A DNA stretch of 64,000 nucleotides from Sacculina carcini. Its lineage: Eukaryota; Arthropoda; Thecostraca; Sacculinidae. Made by a program: the position numbers and the translations under genes. The stretch covers positions 5,225,247 to 5,289,246 of the forward strand of contig OU696597.1 of NCBI GenBank assembly GCA_916048095.2, read 5' to 3'. Shown here piece by piece: positions 11,512 through 21,739 of the stretch. The notes under the pieces are model-generated. The model made no database searches and was not told the DNA's origin. It worked only from the letters and a program-made list of their open reading frames with translations. Within the stretch, counting starts at the first letter, position 1, and every line of letters begins with the position of its first letter.

Positions 11512-14169
11512 ATGGAGGCGATCAAAAGTGGCATGAGCATGTTCACGGGCGAAGGAGACGTGGTGTCGTGGCTGAAGAAGGTCAAGCTGGTGGCTAAATT
11601 GAAGAAGGTGGATGATCTGGCGGGTTTTATTGCACTTCATCTGGAAGGCGATGCTCTTGCACAATTTATGAAGCTTGAAGAAGAAGATCAAGAGGATGCA
11701 GATGCAATTGAGAGCGCGTTGAAGACGGATTATGCAGACGACTCATTCTGCGCGTTCCAAAAGCTTTGCGAGAAAAAGTGGACCGTTAAATGGCTGTGGA
11801 AGGAGAAGCCCGTGAAGTTGAGAAACACCATATCTATGTATGACAAGAAAGTTGATGATCATGTGAAAGACGAATTTGATCGAGAGATCAATAAATGGAT
11901 AAGCGAAGGTATATTGGTACCTTGGGAGAGTAACGTGCAGGCGGGTATTACTCCTCTCATGGCTGTCGTCCAGCCCACAAAAAATAAGGTACGACCCGTA
12001 CTGGATTTTCGGGAACTTAACGAGCACGTCAGATGTCACACAGGTGATGACACGATAGATATATGTGATGAGACGAATCGACAATGGAGAAAGGCTGGTG
12101 AGAACGTATCAATAGTGGATTTGAAATCGGCCTATTTACAGCTGAAAATTGACAAAGACTTGTGGCCGTACCAGCTGGTGAAGTACAAGAATAAAACATA
12201 CTGTCTAACCCGAGTGGGATTTGGTTTATGTTCCGCTCCGCGTATTATGTCCAAAATACTGAAAACAGTATTGAGTAAGAACGACACTATCCGACGGGCC
12301 ACCAGTGAGTACATTGATGATATCCTGGTGGATAAATCTCAGGTGAGCGTAACAGAAGTGATCCAACACTTGGAAAAGTTTGGACTAAAATCAAAGAGTC
12401 CAGAGCCTCTATGAAGTGGAGCTGTGTTGGGGTTGAAAGTGTCCAGAGAGCAGGGAAATTTTGTGTTTCACAGGGGCAATGCAGTACCTGATATCCCGGC
12501 GATGTTGACAAGGCGGGAACTGTTTTCTGTATGTGGTGTATTGGTGGGCCACTATCCGGTCGCGGGATGGCTTAGAGTCGCATGTAGCTTTATAAAGCGT
12601 CAAGCTGAGGGATCACGGTGGGAAGATTTCGTAGGAGAGCGAACGCAGATGATGATAAGGGAAGTGATCAGTAGAGTCAAAGTCGAAGATCCAGTGAAGG
12701 GGGCATGGTGTGTGCCAAATGGTGGAAGGGGCATTGTTTGGAGCGATGCTAGTAGCATTGCTATTGGTGCTGTGCTGGAAGTGAACGGAAAAGTGGTAGA
12801 AGACGCAGCGTGGCTTCGCAAGAAAGATGACGCGAGCCATATCAACGTGGCAGAGCTTGACGCAATTATGAAATGGGTCAATTTGGCTATTAAATGGGAA
12901 TTGAAGGATGTGGAGCTAAGAACAGTCTCGGATACTGTAGAGGCGTGGGTGAAGACAGTACTTGACGGTGACAGGCGAATTAAGACAAAGGGTGCAGCAG
13001 AGCTGCTTATTTTACGGCGTTTAGGAAATCTGAAGGAGCTTATCTCCGAATTGGGACTGAACATAAAAATTACGCTGGTGCCAACCGATAAGAACCAAGC
13101 CGACATTCTAACTCGAGTCAGGAAGAATTGGCTGATGAAAACAGGCGCTGTGTGTGAGAACTATTGTGCGGCCACAGTGGATGTGAAAGAACTGCATGAA
13201 AAACATCACATGGGGGCGAAGCGAACTCTGTACTTGGCGAGAAAGATGGACCCAAACATATCGAAAGATCAAGTAAAGACGGTAATACAGAATTGTGATC
13301 GTTGCCAGTCAATAGATCCCGCTCCAGTCGTTCATTCACCGGGTGAATTGCACATAAACGAGAACTGGAAAAGACTAGCGGTAGATGTGACTCATTACCA
13401 ACAGGTGCCATACTTGTCAGTAGTAGATTGTGGGCCGGGACGATTTGCCATATGGCGGAAATTGAAAAGAGAGGACGCGGAACAAATATCATCAGAAATT
13501 GAAAGTATATTCTATGAACGAGGCCCAGTGAAAGAATTGTTACTAGACAACAGCACGGCGTTTCGTTCACATCTTCTTGGCGAGATGCTGTCCCGTTGGA
13601 ATATCATACGATTTTTTCGAGCAGCGTACCGACCGTCCGGCAACGGCATAGTAGAGCGACACCATAGGACCATCAAGGTGATTGCTGGGAGTGGTGGTAT
13701 AACGCCCATTGAGGCAGTGTACTGGTACAACAGCACCCCGCGCTTCCATCAAGATGTGATGTCGGTACCACAGAGGTCGGTTTTCACTTACACATGGCGA
13801 TATCCGTCAGTTGTGGTAGAAAAGCCAAACGAGGGTGAACATGCTGGGTCAATCAAAGTAGGGGATGAGGTTTGGGTTAAGCCTCCCAACTCTCGTTGCA
13901 CAGCTCAGTGGTCCAGAGGCATAGTGACTGACATACATTCGAGAAACAACTTGGACGTCGATGGTGTGCCTAGACACTTTCTGGATGTAAGACCTGTTCG
14001 AAACTCAGACCAAGCTATAACATCTGATGGGAACTCAGATGATGGTGAACCATTGACAGCGGGGCGTAATGATAACAGAATTAGCGATGTGCCCCCAACC
14101 GATCATGAACCAGTGGCGCGTCCACAGCGGAACGTAAGACCTCCAGTATGGATGAGAGATTACGTTTAG
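11512..14169 (+). pseudogene. gag(N-term)-RT-RNase H-integrase polyprotein with one in-frame TGA
   Basis: The start ATG lies 21 nt after the 5' LTR. Residues 1 to about 85 resemble a retroelement gag N-terminus (F-GEGDVVSWL; LEGDALAQFM; DSFCAFQK). From about residue 86 (WTVKWLWKEKPVKL) the frame is already the RT leader, so CCHC nucleocapsid and aspartic protease are missing and the join is in frame. RT shows RPVLDFRELN, VDLKSAYLQ and the catalytic YIDD at residues 267-270. TGA at 12412-12414 interrupts just after RT; the same frame continues for about 580 codons. RNase H follows (Asp of WSDASS, Glu of AELDA, Asp of VSDT and of QAD). The integrase has H-H-C-C (CDRC), catalytic D, D and E in AVDVTHY, LLDNSTAFRS and GNGIVERHH, and a basic C-terminal tail ending at 14169. 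One stop and no frameshift suggest a young copy. Confidence 0.9.
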
Positions 14170-14440
14170 AATTGTGTTATTTGTGTCGTGCTTGAGCCTC
14201 ATTTGTTCGATATTGTTTAGCCTGTTAAAGTTGGCTACTGTGAGTCTGCCATATGTTTACTGTTTGTTTTTATGGCGTGAGTATACACGATTTGAGTATT
14301 GTGCGCTGCGTTTTTCGCTTCTCATTGTTGTTTTCGCCGCGGAAAGTGTTTAATAACCTGAATGATGCTTAACTAAGTGTATCTGCCTGTGTGGTTGGGT
14401 ATGTGTGTGAGTGTGTGAGTTGTGTGTGATCTTCAGATCA

Positions 14441-14448
14441 CGGGGAGA
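14441..14448 (+). promoter_or_regulatory. Polypurine tract (CGGGGAGA)
   Basis: Purine-rich octamer immediately 5' of the 3' LTR, in the position of the plus-strand primer for reverse transcription. The same GGGGAGA|TGT junction precedes the 3' LTR of the non-coding element at 25311, and a similar GGGGGAG precedes 18387. Confidence 0.8.
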
Positions 14449-14730
14449 TGTGGTGTGAGTTTGACTTTCATCGAAGCGTTTGCAGATAGCAGAGCGAGAG
14501 CGTGTTTAGGGGAGGATGTTATTGTGTGTGAGCGCGTGCATATGACGCGTCTCATGTTTCAAGTCTCGCGCCCGGGTATCGCGTCTCATGTGTCGGGCAG
14601 TGGGCGAGTGACGGTGTTGCGTTGAGGGTAGTCGTGGTGTAGCGTCATTGTGTCCGGTGTTGTGTATATTGTGCATATACTTATTGAGTTTCTTCAATTT
14701 ATCTGCCTTTCTTCAATACACTGAACTACA
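14449..14730 (+). repeat. 3' LTR (282 bp)
   Basis: Partner of 11209-11490, same length, TG...CA termini, followed by the target duplication GTTCG (14731-14735). Confidence 0.93.
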
Positions 14731-15264
14731 GTTCGCAGAAAGGAAAAGAATTGGCAATCCGGAGAAACTATGGACATCTACTCCTCAGAACTCAAGCGGC
14801 TGGCTTCCATCATCGGTGACGTCCCAGATCCACTGGAAATGTGCGCTTTTGTTTCAGGTCTGCCGGATGGCGTACGCCAGCTGCTTCACATGGGCTCTCG
14901 CTTGGACACCATGAGCCCGTCTGAGGTGCTCGAGCGCTCTTGAGTACTGTTATATGAGAGCGAAAAACAGGTATCGGACTGTTGTTCTGTAGCGAAGCCT
15001 GAGAAAGAGTCGGTGGTCAGCGATTGCATTTATGAGCGCAGGTGCTTCATGTGTGGTGGGGTTGGTCACTTTGCTGCACGTTGTCCGTCTTCGAGTGAGA
15101 GTGCAGCCCGAACGAACCAGCCTGGACCGTCTGGTTGGCGTGGGAGACGCTGCTACAACTGCAGCCGGCTCGGTCACTTGGCTTTTCAATACCGCACTGG
15201 ACAGCGCTCGAGAAACGGCACAGGGGGAGGAGAAACTGCGCCGGTCTCTTCCCCCAGTCAGTGA
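14731..15264 (+). pseudogene. gag remnant with nucleocapsid zinc knuckles
   Basis: Frame 1 reads a gag capsid C-terminal part (GETMDIYSSELKRLASIIG, then FVSGLPDGVRQLL), a TGA at 14941, and then nucleocapsid. The first knuckle CFMCGGVGHFAARC is a complete CX2CX4HX4C. The second, CYNCSRLGHLAFQY, has Tyr in place of the last Cys. The frame ends at a stop near 15262, and the protease continues in the -1 frame. Nucleocapsid would package element RNA. The start of gag is lost on the left. Confidence 0.8.
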
Positions 15265-15718
15265 ATGATCAGCTACCGGTTGTTTGCATTGAAGTGAACG
15301 GTGTCCGTCGGCGCGCAATTGTAGACACTGGTTGATCGGCGAGCATTGTGTGCGGAGACGTGTGTAGTGACTGGTCGAGAGAGAAGAAGTTTTGTACTCA
15401 CGTTGAGCCAGAATTTTAAGTTGTATCGGACGCGGAACTATTCGCGTACGCTTTGGGAGAGCTCCGCGGCCGATAAATCGGCTTGTTGCCTCGTCGTGTC
15501 CAATGGGGTTTGATCTGATCATTGGCATGTATGTTATTACCGTTTTTGGTGGTGTATATCTATATTCAGTGCGTGATATCTGGTCTGGTGTTGAGGACTG
15601 TGAGATAAAGTCTGTTCGTGGGGGAAGTGGTTTAGATTTTGCGTGTTCTGCAGTGACTACGAGCGAAGTGGGTTTGAGAGCTGAAGAAACCGATTTTCTT
15701 GTTGAATATGACGCGTAA
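15265..15718 (+). pseudogene. Retroelement aspartic protease remnant
   Basis: In the frame -1 to gag, PVVCIEVNGVRRRAIVDTG carries the catalytic DTG, followed immediately by an in-frame TGA and SASIV. A later frame (15503-15718) has GFDLIIGMYVITVFGGV, the typical flap-distal GFDxIIGxD-like segment of this family with Tyr at the usual Asp. The gag-to-protease change of frame could be a remnant of programmed -1 shifting or a plain deletion; with so many other breaks I favour decay. Confidence 0.7.
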
Positions 15719-15827
15719 GAAAAATCAAGGACGGTCAGATGGAAATGGGTGGTACGGAGCCGATCCCCTTGAAGTATTTTGTTGAGTCATATGACGCGGG
15801 CGAGGCAATCAAGAGGCGTTTGAAAAA

Positions 15828-16404
15828 GAGCTGCCTTGTTTGATAGATAACGGCTGGCTGGTGAGGTATGACCATATCAAGCTGGGTCCGGCAAAAGGAT
15901 TACTGCCGCTGATGGTCATGCTTCAACGTGAGAAAGTAAGACCTGTCATGGATTTCATGGAGCTAAATACTTTCGTTGAGGCGCACACTAGAGACGCCGA
16001 TTTATGTGCCCATGTTTTGTGGCAGTGGAGGAGCCAGGGGGATAATGTGACTGCTCTTGATTTGAAAAAACGTACCTTTAAAAAAAGTGCACCAGTCCCT
16101 GTGGCCCTACGAGACAGTTGTGATCGGAGGACAGAATTATTGCCTCACGAGACTGGATTTCGGGCTATATGTGGCACCCCTGGTCATGAGAGCGGTGCTC
16201 AAGACTGTGATGCACCAGAACAAGCTCATCGAGTCGGGCACTATCCTGTATATCGACGACGTGCTGGTGAACGAGGACGTGGTGAGTGCCGAATATGTGC
16301 GCAAGCATTTGCAAGAGTACGGACTGTTGTGCAAAGATAATAATACATCGAAGCATGCGAGCAGGTGTCTCGGACTCAGAGTTTTCAGACAGACTGGCTG
16401 CTGA
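15828..16404 (+). pseudogene. Reverse transcriptase remnant
   Basis: 15840-16065 encodes the RT fingers (WLVRYDH; VRPVMDFMELNTFVEAHT; NVTALDLKK). A frameshift near 16070, in A-rich sequence, moves to the frame of 16087-16404, which gives LWPYETVVIGGQNYCLTRLDFGLYVAP, the catalytic YIDDVLVN and the thumb. Homology to the intact RT at 11770-12410 is clear. Non-functional. Confidence 0.85.
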
Positions 16405-16684
16405 GATGGTCTCGTGATGATAATGTGTGTGGCTTACCCGAACGGCTTACATGGCGGCAAATTTTCTCTCTCTGTAGCAGGTGGATAGGACACTATCACG
16501 TTGGTGGGTGGCTGAGAGTGGCAACGGCATACATATAGAGAATTGCTAACGAGAACGGCAGATCATGGGACGACGAAATTTTTTATGAGTGTTAGGCGTT
16601 GCTTGCAGCGAGTTCAAGCTGAGTTGGTCAATCATGTTCCGGTGTGCGGACTGTGGGCTGTGAGGGGGGCGGGGGGAAGCAAAG
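16405..16684 (+). pseudogene. RT-RNase H connection remnant
   Basis: Between the thumb and RNase H the frame is interrupted by several stops (for example TGA at about 16402 and a stop near 16538). Pieces such as YHVGGWLRVA near 16495-16525 still match HYPVAGWLRVA of the younger element. Confidence 0.6.
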
Positions 16685-17664
16685 GTGTGGGTAGACGCCA
16701 GCTGTCTGGCTCTGGGAGCTGCGATAGAAGTTAACGGAGAGATTGTGGAAGATGGTGCTTGGCTCAGGAATGATGACGTGAAACACATCAATATGGCTGA
16801 GCTCGACGCGGTCATGAAAAGCTTGAATATAGCTCTTGCATGGGAAATGCGCAAAGTTGAGTTGATGACGGACACAGGCACTGTCCGGCAATGGGCTTCA
16901 GACATGTTGACTAACAAGGCGAGGTTGAGAGCAAAGGCGGCTGCGAAGATGCTTGTACGCAGAAGATTGGACATTGTGAGATCACTTATTGACGAATATC
17001 ATTTGAGAGTAAAAGTTACACTGGTTCCGTCTATAGAAAACAAAGCTGTCGAGCTGACCAGAGTCCCAAGAGAATGGCTGGAAAACAACAGGGCAGCGAT
17101 AGAGGACAATGTGTCGTGCGCCGCTGCGGTGCATACGATGAAAGATACGATTCGTAAAATACACCATGAAATGGGTCATTTGGGCGTCAGGTGTACATTG
17201 TACTTTGTCAGAAAGAGCGGAAGCAACGTGACCAGGAAAGACGTCAAAATGTTGTGTCTTTGTGTGATATATGTAGATCAATTGACCCATCTCCTTTTGG
17301 ATAGACGAGAGGACACTTGGGCGTGGAGAGAGTATGGGATCGCCTGGCCATGGATATCACATACTTCAGAGGAAGATCATATTTAACCCTGATTGATTGT
17401 GGGCTATCCCGGTTGGCAGTATGGCGTGCGCTACGGTCACATAGCGTGGAAGCTGTGGTCGACGTGCTGCAAAACGTATTTATTGATCGCGGTCCGCCCA
17501 AATGCATCCTGACCGATAACGAGACGACTTTCCGTAGCCAGAGTTTTTTTTGTTTTGCAAATGAGTGGGAGGTCAACATCAGGTACAGGTGTGCCTATGC
17601 ATCTTCAGGCAATGGAATAGTCGAACGAAGCCACTGCACTATCAAAGTTATAGCTGCATGAAAA
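16685..17664 (+). pseudogene. RNase H and integrase remnant
   Basis: 16685-17280 encodes RNase H (WVDASCLALGAAIEVNGEI; MAELDAV; TDTGTV) and the integrase zinc region (HHEMGHLGVRCTLYFVRK). A frameshift near 17300 leads to 17317-17661, with the integrase core: MDITYF (first Asp), LTDNETTFRS (second Asp), GNGIVERSH (Glu). A TGA at about 17659 ends it where the younger element continues through the C-terminal domain. Catalytic residues survive although the reading frame does not. Confidence 0.85.
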
Positions 17665-18386
17665 CAGTGCGACATATTGGAGGCTGTCTATCTTTATAAT
17701 GTCACTCCGTTGGACGATGTTTTATATGATCGCGCGCCAGCGTCAATGATTTACAGATACGGTCTAAGAACGAAAGGAATTGACAACAATTTCTCGGAGG
17801 ATAGTGAGTCACTGACGCCACAGGTGACAGAGTGTGGTTGAAACAACCAGGAAGTAGGTGCAATGAAAGGTGGTCAGAAGGCGTGATGACTGATGTTGTG
17901 CATGCACAGTGTGTGAAGGTGCATAGTATGTGCAGATACGTATGACAGTTGAGACCAAGAGGCAAGAAGCAATGCGAGGAAGTAGCTGCGGATACATCAG
18001 TGGACACCAGTGACGAAGAGCGCACTCTTGTTTTCCCTGCCCGACTAAGGGCAAATACAGAGGGACAAGACGTTGCGGAAGCGAGGCTTGAACAAACAGA
18101 AGCAGAGCATGGTGCGCGCGGTGAAGTGTCATTGCGCAGATTTGACAGAATCCGGCAAATGTCCAGTAGAGGTAGAGGTTGTCATTTGTGTGATTGTGCC
18201 AATCAGGAGGTGTGAGTTATATATGTGTGCGTCTGTATGTGTTTAGTATTTGCCGACTTTCAGTTCTGCGCGGTGTTTGTTTAATATGTGGACGTGCGAG
18301 TTCGGGTGTGTATATGTGCTTGTATGTGTGTATTTGCACATTATGATGAGGCCTGGGACTTGGGACAGAAGAGTCCTGCGGGGGAG
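17665..18386 (+). pseudogene. Integrase C-terminal and 3' untranslated remnant
   Basis: Weak matches to the C-terminal half of the younger element's integrase (VYLYNVTPLDD near 17685, as VYWYNSTPR there). Downstream of about 17950 no domain is recognised. The region becomes GT-rich from 18210 and ends in the purine tract before 18387. Confidence 0.5.
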
Positions 18387-18568
18387 TGTGGCGGTGTATT
18401 GTTTTGAACAGTGTGTCTGGTGCAGTGAGCGGATGAAGTGGTGTTCTGTGTGTGAGAGAGTTTTGCGCGTGAGAGTGCCCTTGTGAATCAGTCTGTATAT
18501 TTCAGGCATTGGCATATTTTTATCCGAAATACATTTTAATTACTGTTTTGCTCGGCTTGTTTCTTACA
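18387..18568 (+). repeat. Putative 3' LTR of degenerate element
   Basis: Starts TGTGGCGG directly after the purine tract GCGGGGGAG and ends CTTACA, resembling the TG...ACA termini of the other LTRs in this window. The partner LTR is absent, so the right boundary is inferred from the terminal motif only. Confidence 0.4.
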
Positions 18569-18690
18569 AAAACATTGCGCTTGTCCTGAAGCATAGTATT
18601 GTCCTGATGGCTAGCAAGTATGTGGAGTAGGTTGAAGATTCATTTCTCCCGCTGAAAGCCATTATTCACCAACAGAAGAAGAGGTACTAG

Positions 18691-18952
18691 CAGAGCCGTT
18701 ACGAGGAATTATGGGCACCCCACCCCCGAAGGCAGCACTTGGGGCCCCCATTATAAATAAATAACCAAATAATGAATGTATTTATTACACATAATTACAT
18801 TATACGCTCAGGTGAAAACATCTGAGCAAAAAGGTAAAGGCTATACATAATAAATATTGTACATTTTGATATCATACGTGAAGCAGCGGGGCCCCTCAAC
18901 ATTCGGGACCCCGCCCGGCCGGGGGGCACGGGGGGCGGTTGCTACGGCTCTG
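18691..18952. mobile_element. hAT-type MITE, copy 2 (TSD GGTACTAG)
   Basis: Perfect 8-bp duplication GGTACTAG at 18683-18690 and 18953-18960. The inverted ends are CAGAGCCGTTAC at the left and GTTGCTACGGCTCTG at the right. The interior matches copy 1 (7950-8207) over its full length. TIR sequence and TSD size fit the hAT superfamily. No coding capacity. Confidence 0.9.
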
Positions 18953-18960
18953 GGTACTAG

Positions 18961-21739
18961 CCGCGGTAAATGCTTTGGAGAAAACAAAATAAATCACACT
19001 TGGATACAACAAGCTACTCGTGGGCACCCATCCCAAACCTCTTCTCAGCATCTTTAACGATAAGTCACTGGAGTACATCAGCAACACTCGCTTCGGTCGA
19101 CTAAGAGGAGAGATTTGGATGGACATTTTCGATTGTCTATTTACCTGGGCTCAATCATGGAAGCCCAGGCCATTTTTTTGGACTCCATGTGTAGTGGTAG
19201 CACACCCGTCTAACGGATTCACGTATAACAAAGGTTTATTGCGAATCCAGCCAGGGTTTGTCATATTTTGTTTTGGTTTTGCCATCGGTGTTGGTCATTC
19301 GACCTGCTGTCGATTGCTTTATTATTTGTGTGTGCACGCACCGACCTAACATAGTGTATTTGGTTAATTATTCAAGTATGGTGAAGCAGAGGGTAGTAGT
19401 TCGCGCGGTGAACGCTGGTAGCGCCGATAATTATTGTTTGTCTGTACGTGCGCGTGTTGTGTCATGTCCCTTCCCAGGCAGAGGCATAGCTCTGTTTGCA
19501 GTAGGAAGACGTAAGACCAATGTACGACCGCATGCTGATTGCGTTGTGGAGCGTTGGGCCTCCTCGTTTGTAACGACGGGCATCGAATCCCCTACGCGCA
19601 TGAACTCTATTGAACTTGTTGTTCTAGTAACTGCATCCATGCAGAGTGTTTTTTCTAAGCCCGAGGCGCGATGCATGTTTTCCAATAGGCGATTCGCACA
19701 GAACCTGCGATAGAGGGTGAGGCCCTTCTCTCGCTTGACCGGTATATAAGCTGCGTTTTCCTCATAGACGGGATGAGTAGGACTTGGTCGTGTATTACTT
19801 GAGCCAGTAGGACTAGGGGATTTGGACATAGAAAGGCTAGGCTGCGACACTATCTATTCTAGTTTAACTTGACTCGCTTTTATCGACTCAGGAGCATCAC
19901 AGTTACAGTTGGAGCATTTTGAACTGTTTGTTTCGAACCGACGGCAAGCTATAGCGGCACAGCATTAAGAGGTCCTTCTCCAGCAACTGCACGACGTAGC
20001 TACTGGACAAGCTACTACTAGCTACTTGTCCTGGCTAGACGGTCGCTATACGCGCAACGACGCGCACACATAAACATATTCCGTCTTTGTGGCACCATAG
20101 CGTGGAGAGGGTCGGTTCTGTGGTGGCAGCGAGCTGCACGGGACACACATGTGTGTTCCTAAGCTTCGGCTTCTTCCTTGTGTCCAGCTGTCACTTGGGG
20201 CGTTTAACATTTAACCCACATGCGATGTGCCGTTGTGGTCTTCAGGAGACGAAAACACGTCAATCCGTGGCCGCTATATCGAGCGGTGTTCAGTGTACGA
20301 ATGAATGTCAAATCCGAAAGTCGACGTCATCATGGATGATTCCATTCGCTCATTCTTTATAACCCGTCAACTGCTCTACGCTATCAGCCGAATGGGTTCG
20401 AGACCTCCACCAAGGCGTTGGTGCACATAGTAAATACAAAATTTCCATCGTCGCCAGAAGCAATCAAGGAAACTCATTGCTCGTTTTTGCATATATTGTA
20501 TATATTTGGAACTTCATTTTTTAATACTTTCTACCATTTTCGCATGAAAATCCCTGAAACAATTGCGTCAAACTGTTTTTATAATTTGTATGAGATTTAA
20601 TAAAAAAAAATTTAGTATGTCTTTTGTAAATCTTGAGCATGAAGAACCAAATGATGTAGATTGCAAATATATATTGTTCGTTCAAAAACATATTTTGAGT
20701 CTTAACAATTTAATTCTGGGAAACCACACAAAACATCAATGAATGCTCTACTCAAGGGCATACGTGTTGCATTTATTTTTCATTCGCACAATGGTGAACC
20801 GTTAAACGATTGTGCACAATTATCAATTCATTGTTGCCTGCGCCAGTGAAGACGTCATAACACTGATAATGCGGCTCTTGTCCGTTGAATTCAGTATGAT
20901 TGATTCTGTCCATATATATTTATGAGCACTTCAACGCCCAATTCAACTAGCATTGGACTGTCTGTATTGCACGCAGGAACTCGCTCAATAGAAAACTCCA
21001 CACTCAATACTAACTGGCATTTCAAACGCTAGCACACACAGATGACACACGCACCAGTCCACCAAACAGCCATTCAGCAATGAGCAGGCCAAAAGCGCAC
21101 CGCCGCAAGCTAAAGCCAAGTCACCAAGTACATTCGCGACACACTCGCACACTAAAACAAGCCTGTCCTCACACTCAAATATTCACGCAACCGCTCATAA
21201 ATTGTAATAAAGGGAAAAACTTCAACATACTTATGAATAATAATGTTAGTGGCCGGTTGACTTGTAAAAGCAAACATGAAGTGTAAAACAAAAGATGTAT
21301 TAGAAGACGGGCGCGCGGGGCATTGCAGCCCCAAGCGCACCCACAAGATACCGCACACCGACACACACTCCAGGACGCTCACACAACGGCTACCAAAACT
21401 CCCACGCGACACAACATACCACCTCACACCGACTCACTATGCGCACTGCCTCTCTCGTTCCGCTCGACCCCACGGGAGGCACACTATTCAAAACAACCCT
21501 CTCTCTCGCACCCCAATTCCCCTACCATACGCCACCGTGGCCAACTCGCACACAAACATACAAACACCGCATAACGGGACCATCGCTAACGGGACGCATT
21601 AAGGGAAGATCAAGCCACATGTACGTGACAAACATTTGCTGCCTTAACACTCTCACAAATAATACGCTAAATAAGCTCCGCCCACTGAATTATCCCAGGC
21701 ACACCGAGAGGGATGGGACTCAGCTCAGTGTGACAAGAG
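18961..21739. other. Unassigned sequence
   Basis: No domain recognised on either strand. The longest frames (19258-19713 plus, 19431-19850 minus, 21439-21849 plus) overlap each other and show no family signature. 20580-20700 is A/T-rich. 21010-21600 is rich in CAC-type steps and could be LTR-derived, without a partner. If a host exon lies anywhere in this window, this stretch is a possible place, but I have no positive evidence. Confidence 0.35.

Larger units (their letters stand above)
11209..14730 (+). mobile_element. LTR retrotransposon, near full length, internally deleted gag
   Basis: Two near-identical 282-bp repeats (11209-11490 and 14449-14730) start TGTGGTGTGAG and end CTACA. They are flanked by the 5-bp direct duplication GTTCG at 11204-11208 and 14731-14735. 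A purine tract CGGGGAGA directly precedes the 3' LTR. The internal region encodes gag start, RT, RNase H and integrase in that order, the Ty3/gypsy-type layout, on the plus strand. At 3,522 bp it is short for an autonomous element because the nucleocapsid and protease part is absent. It lies at a junction between a LINE fragment (left) and gag sequence of a related element (right). Confidence 0.93.
14731..18568 (+). mobile_element. Second, degenerate LTR element of the same superfamily
   Basis: The order is gag remainder, CCHC knuckles, protease, RT, RNase H and integrase, then a purine tract GCGGGGGAG and a putative 3' LTR (18387-18568). The 5' LTR and first part of gag are missing; sequence begins in mid-gag directly after the target duplication of the element at 11209-14730. 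Many stops and frameshifts. Comparison with the younger element shows what that one has lost (knuckles and protease). Confidence 0.8.

Noticed and set aside
19258..19850. Frames of 151 (plus) and 139 (minus) codons
   Set aside because: They overlap on opposite strands and neither contains a recognisable domain; not enough to call a host gene.
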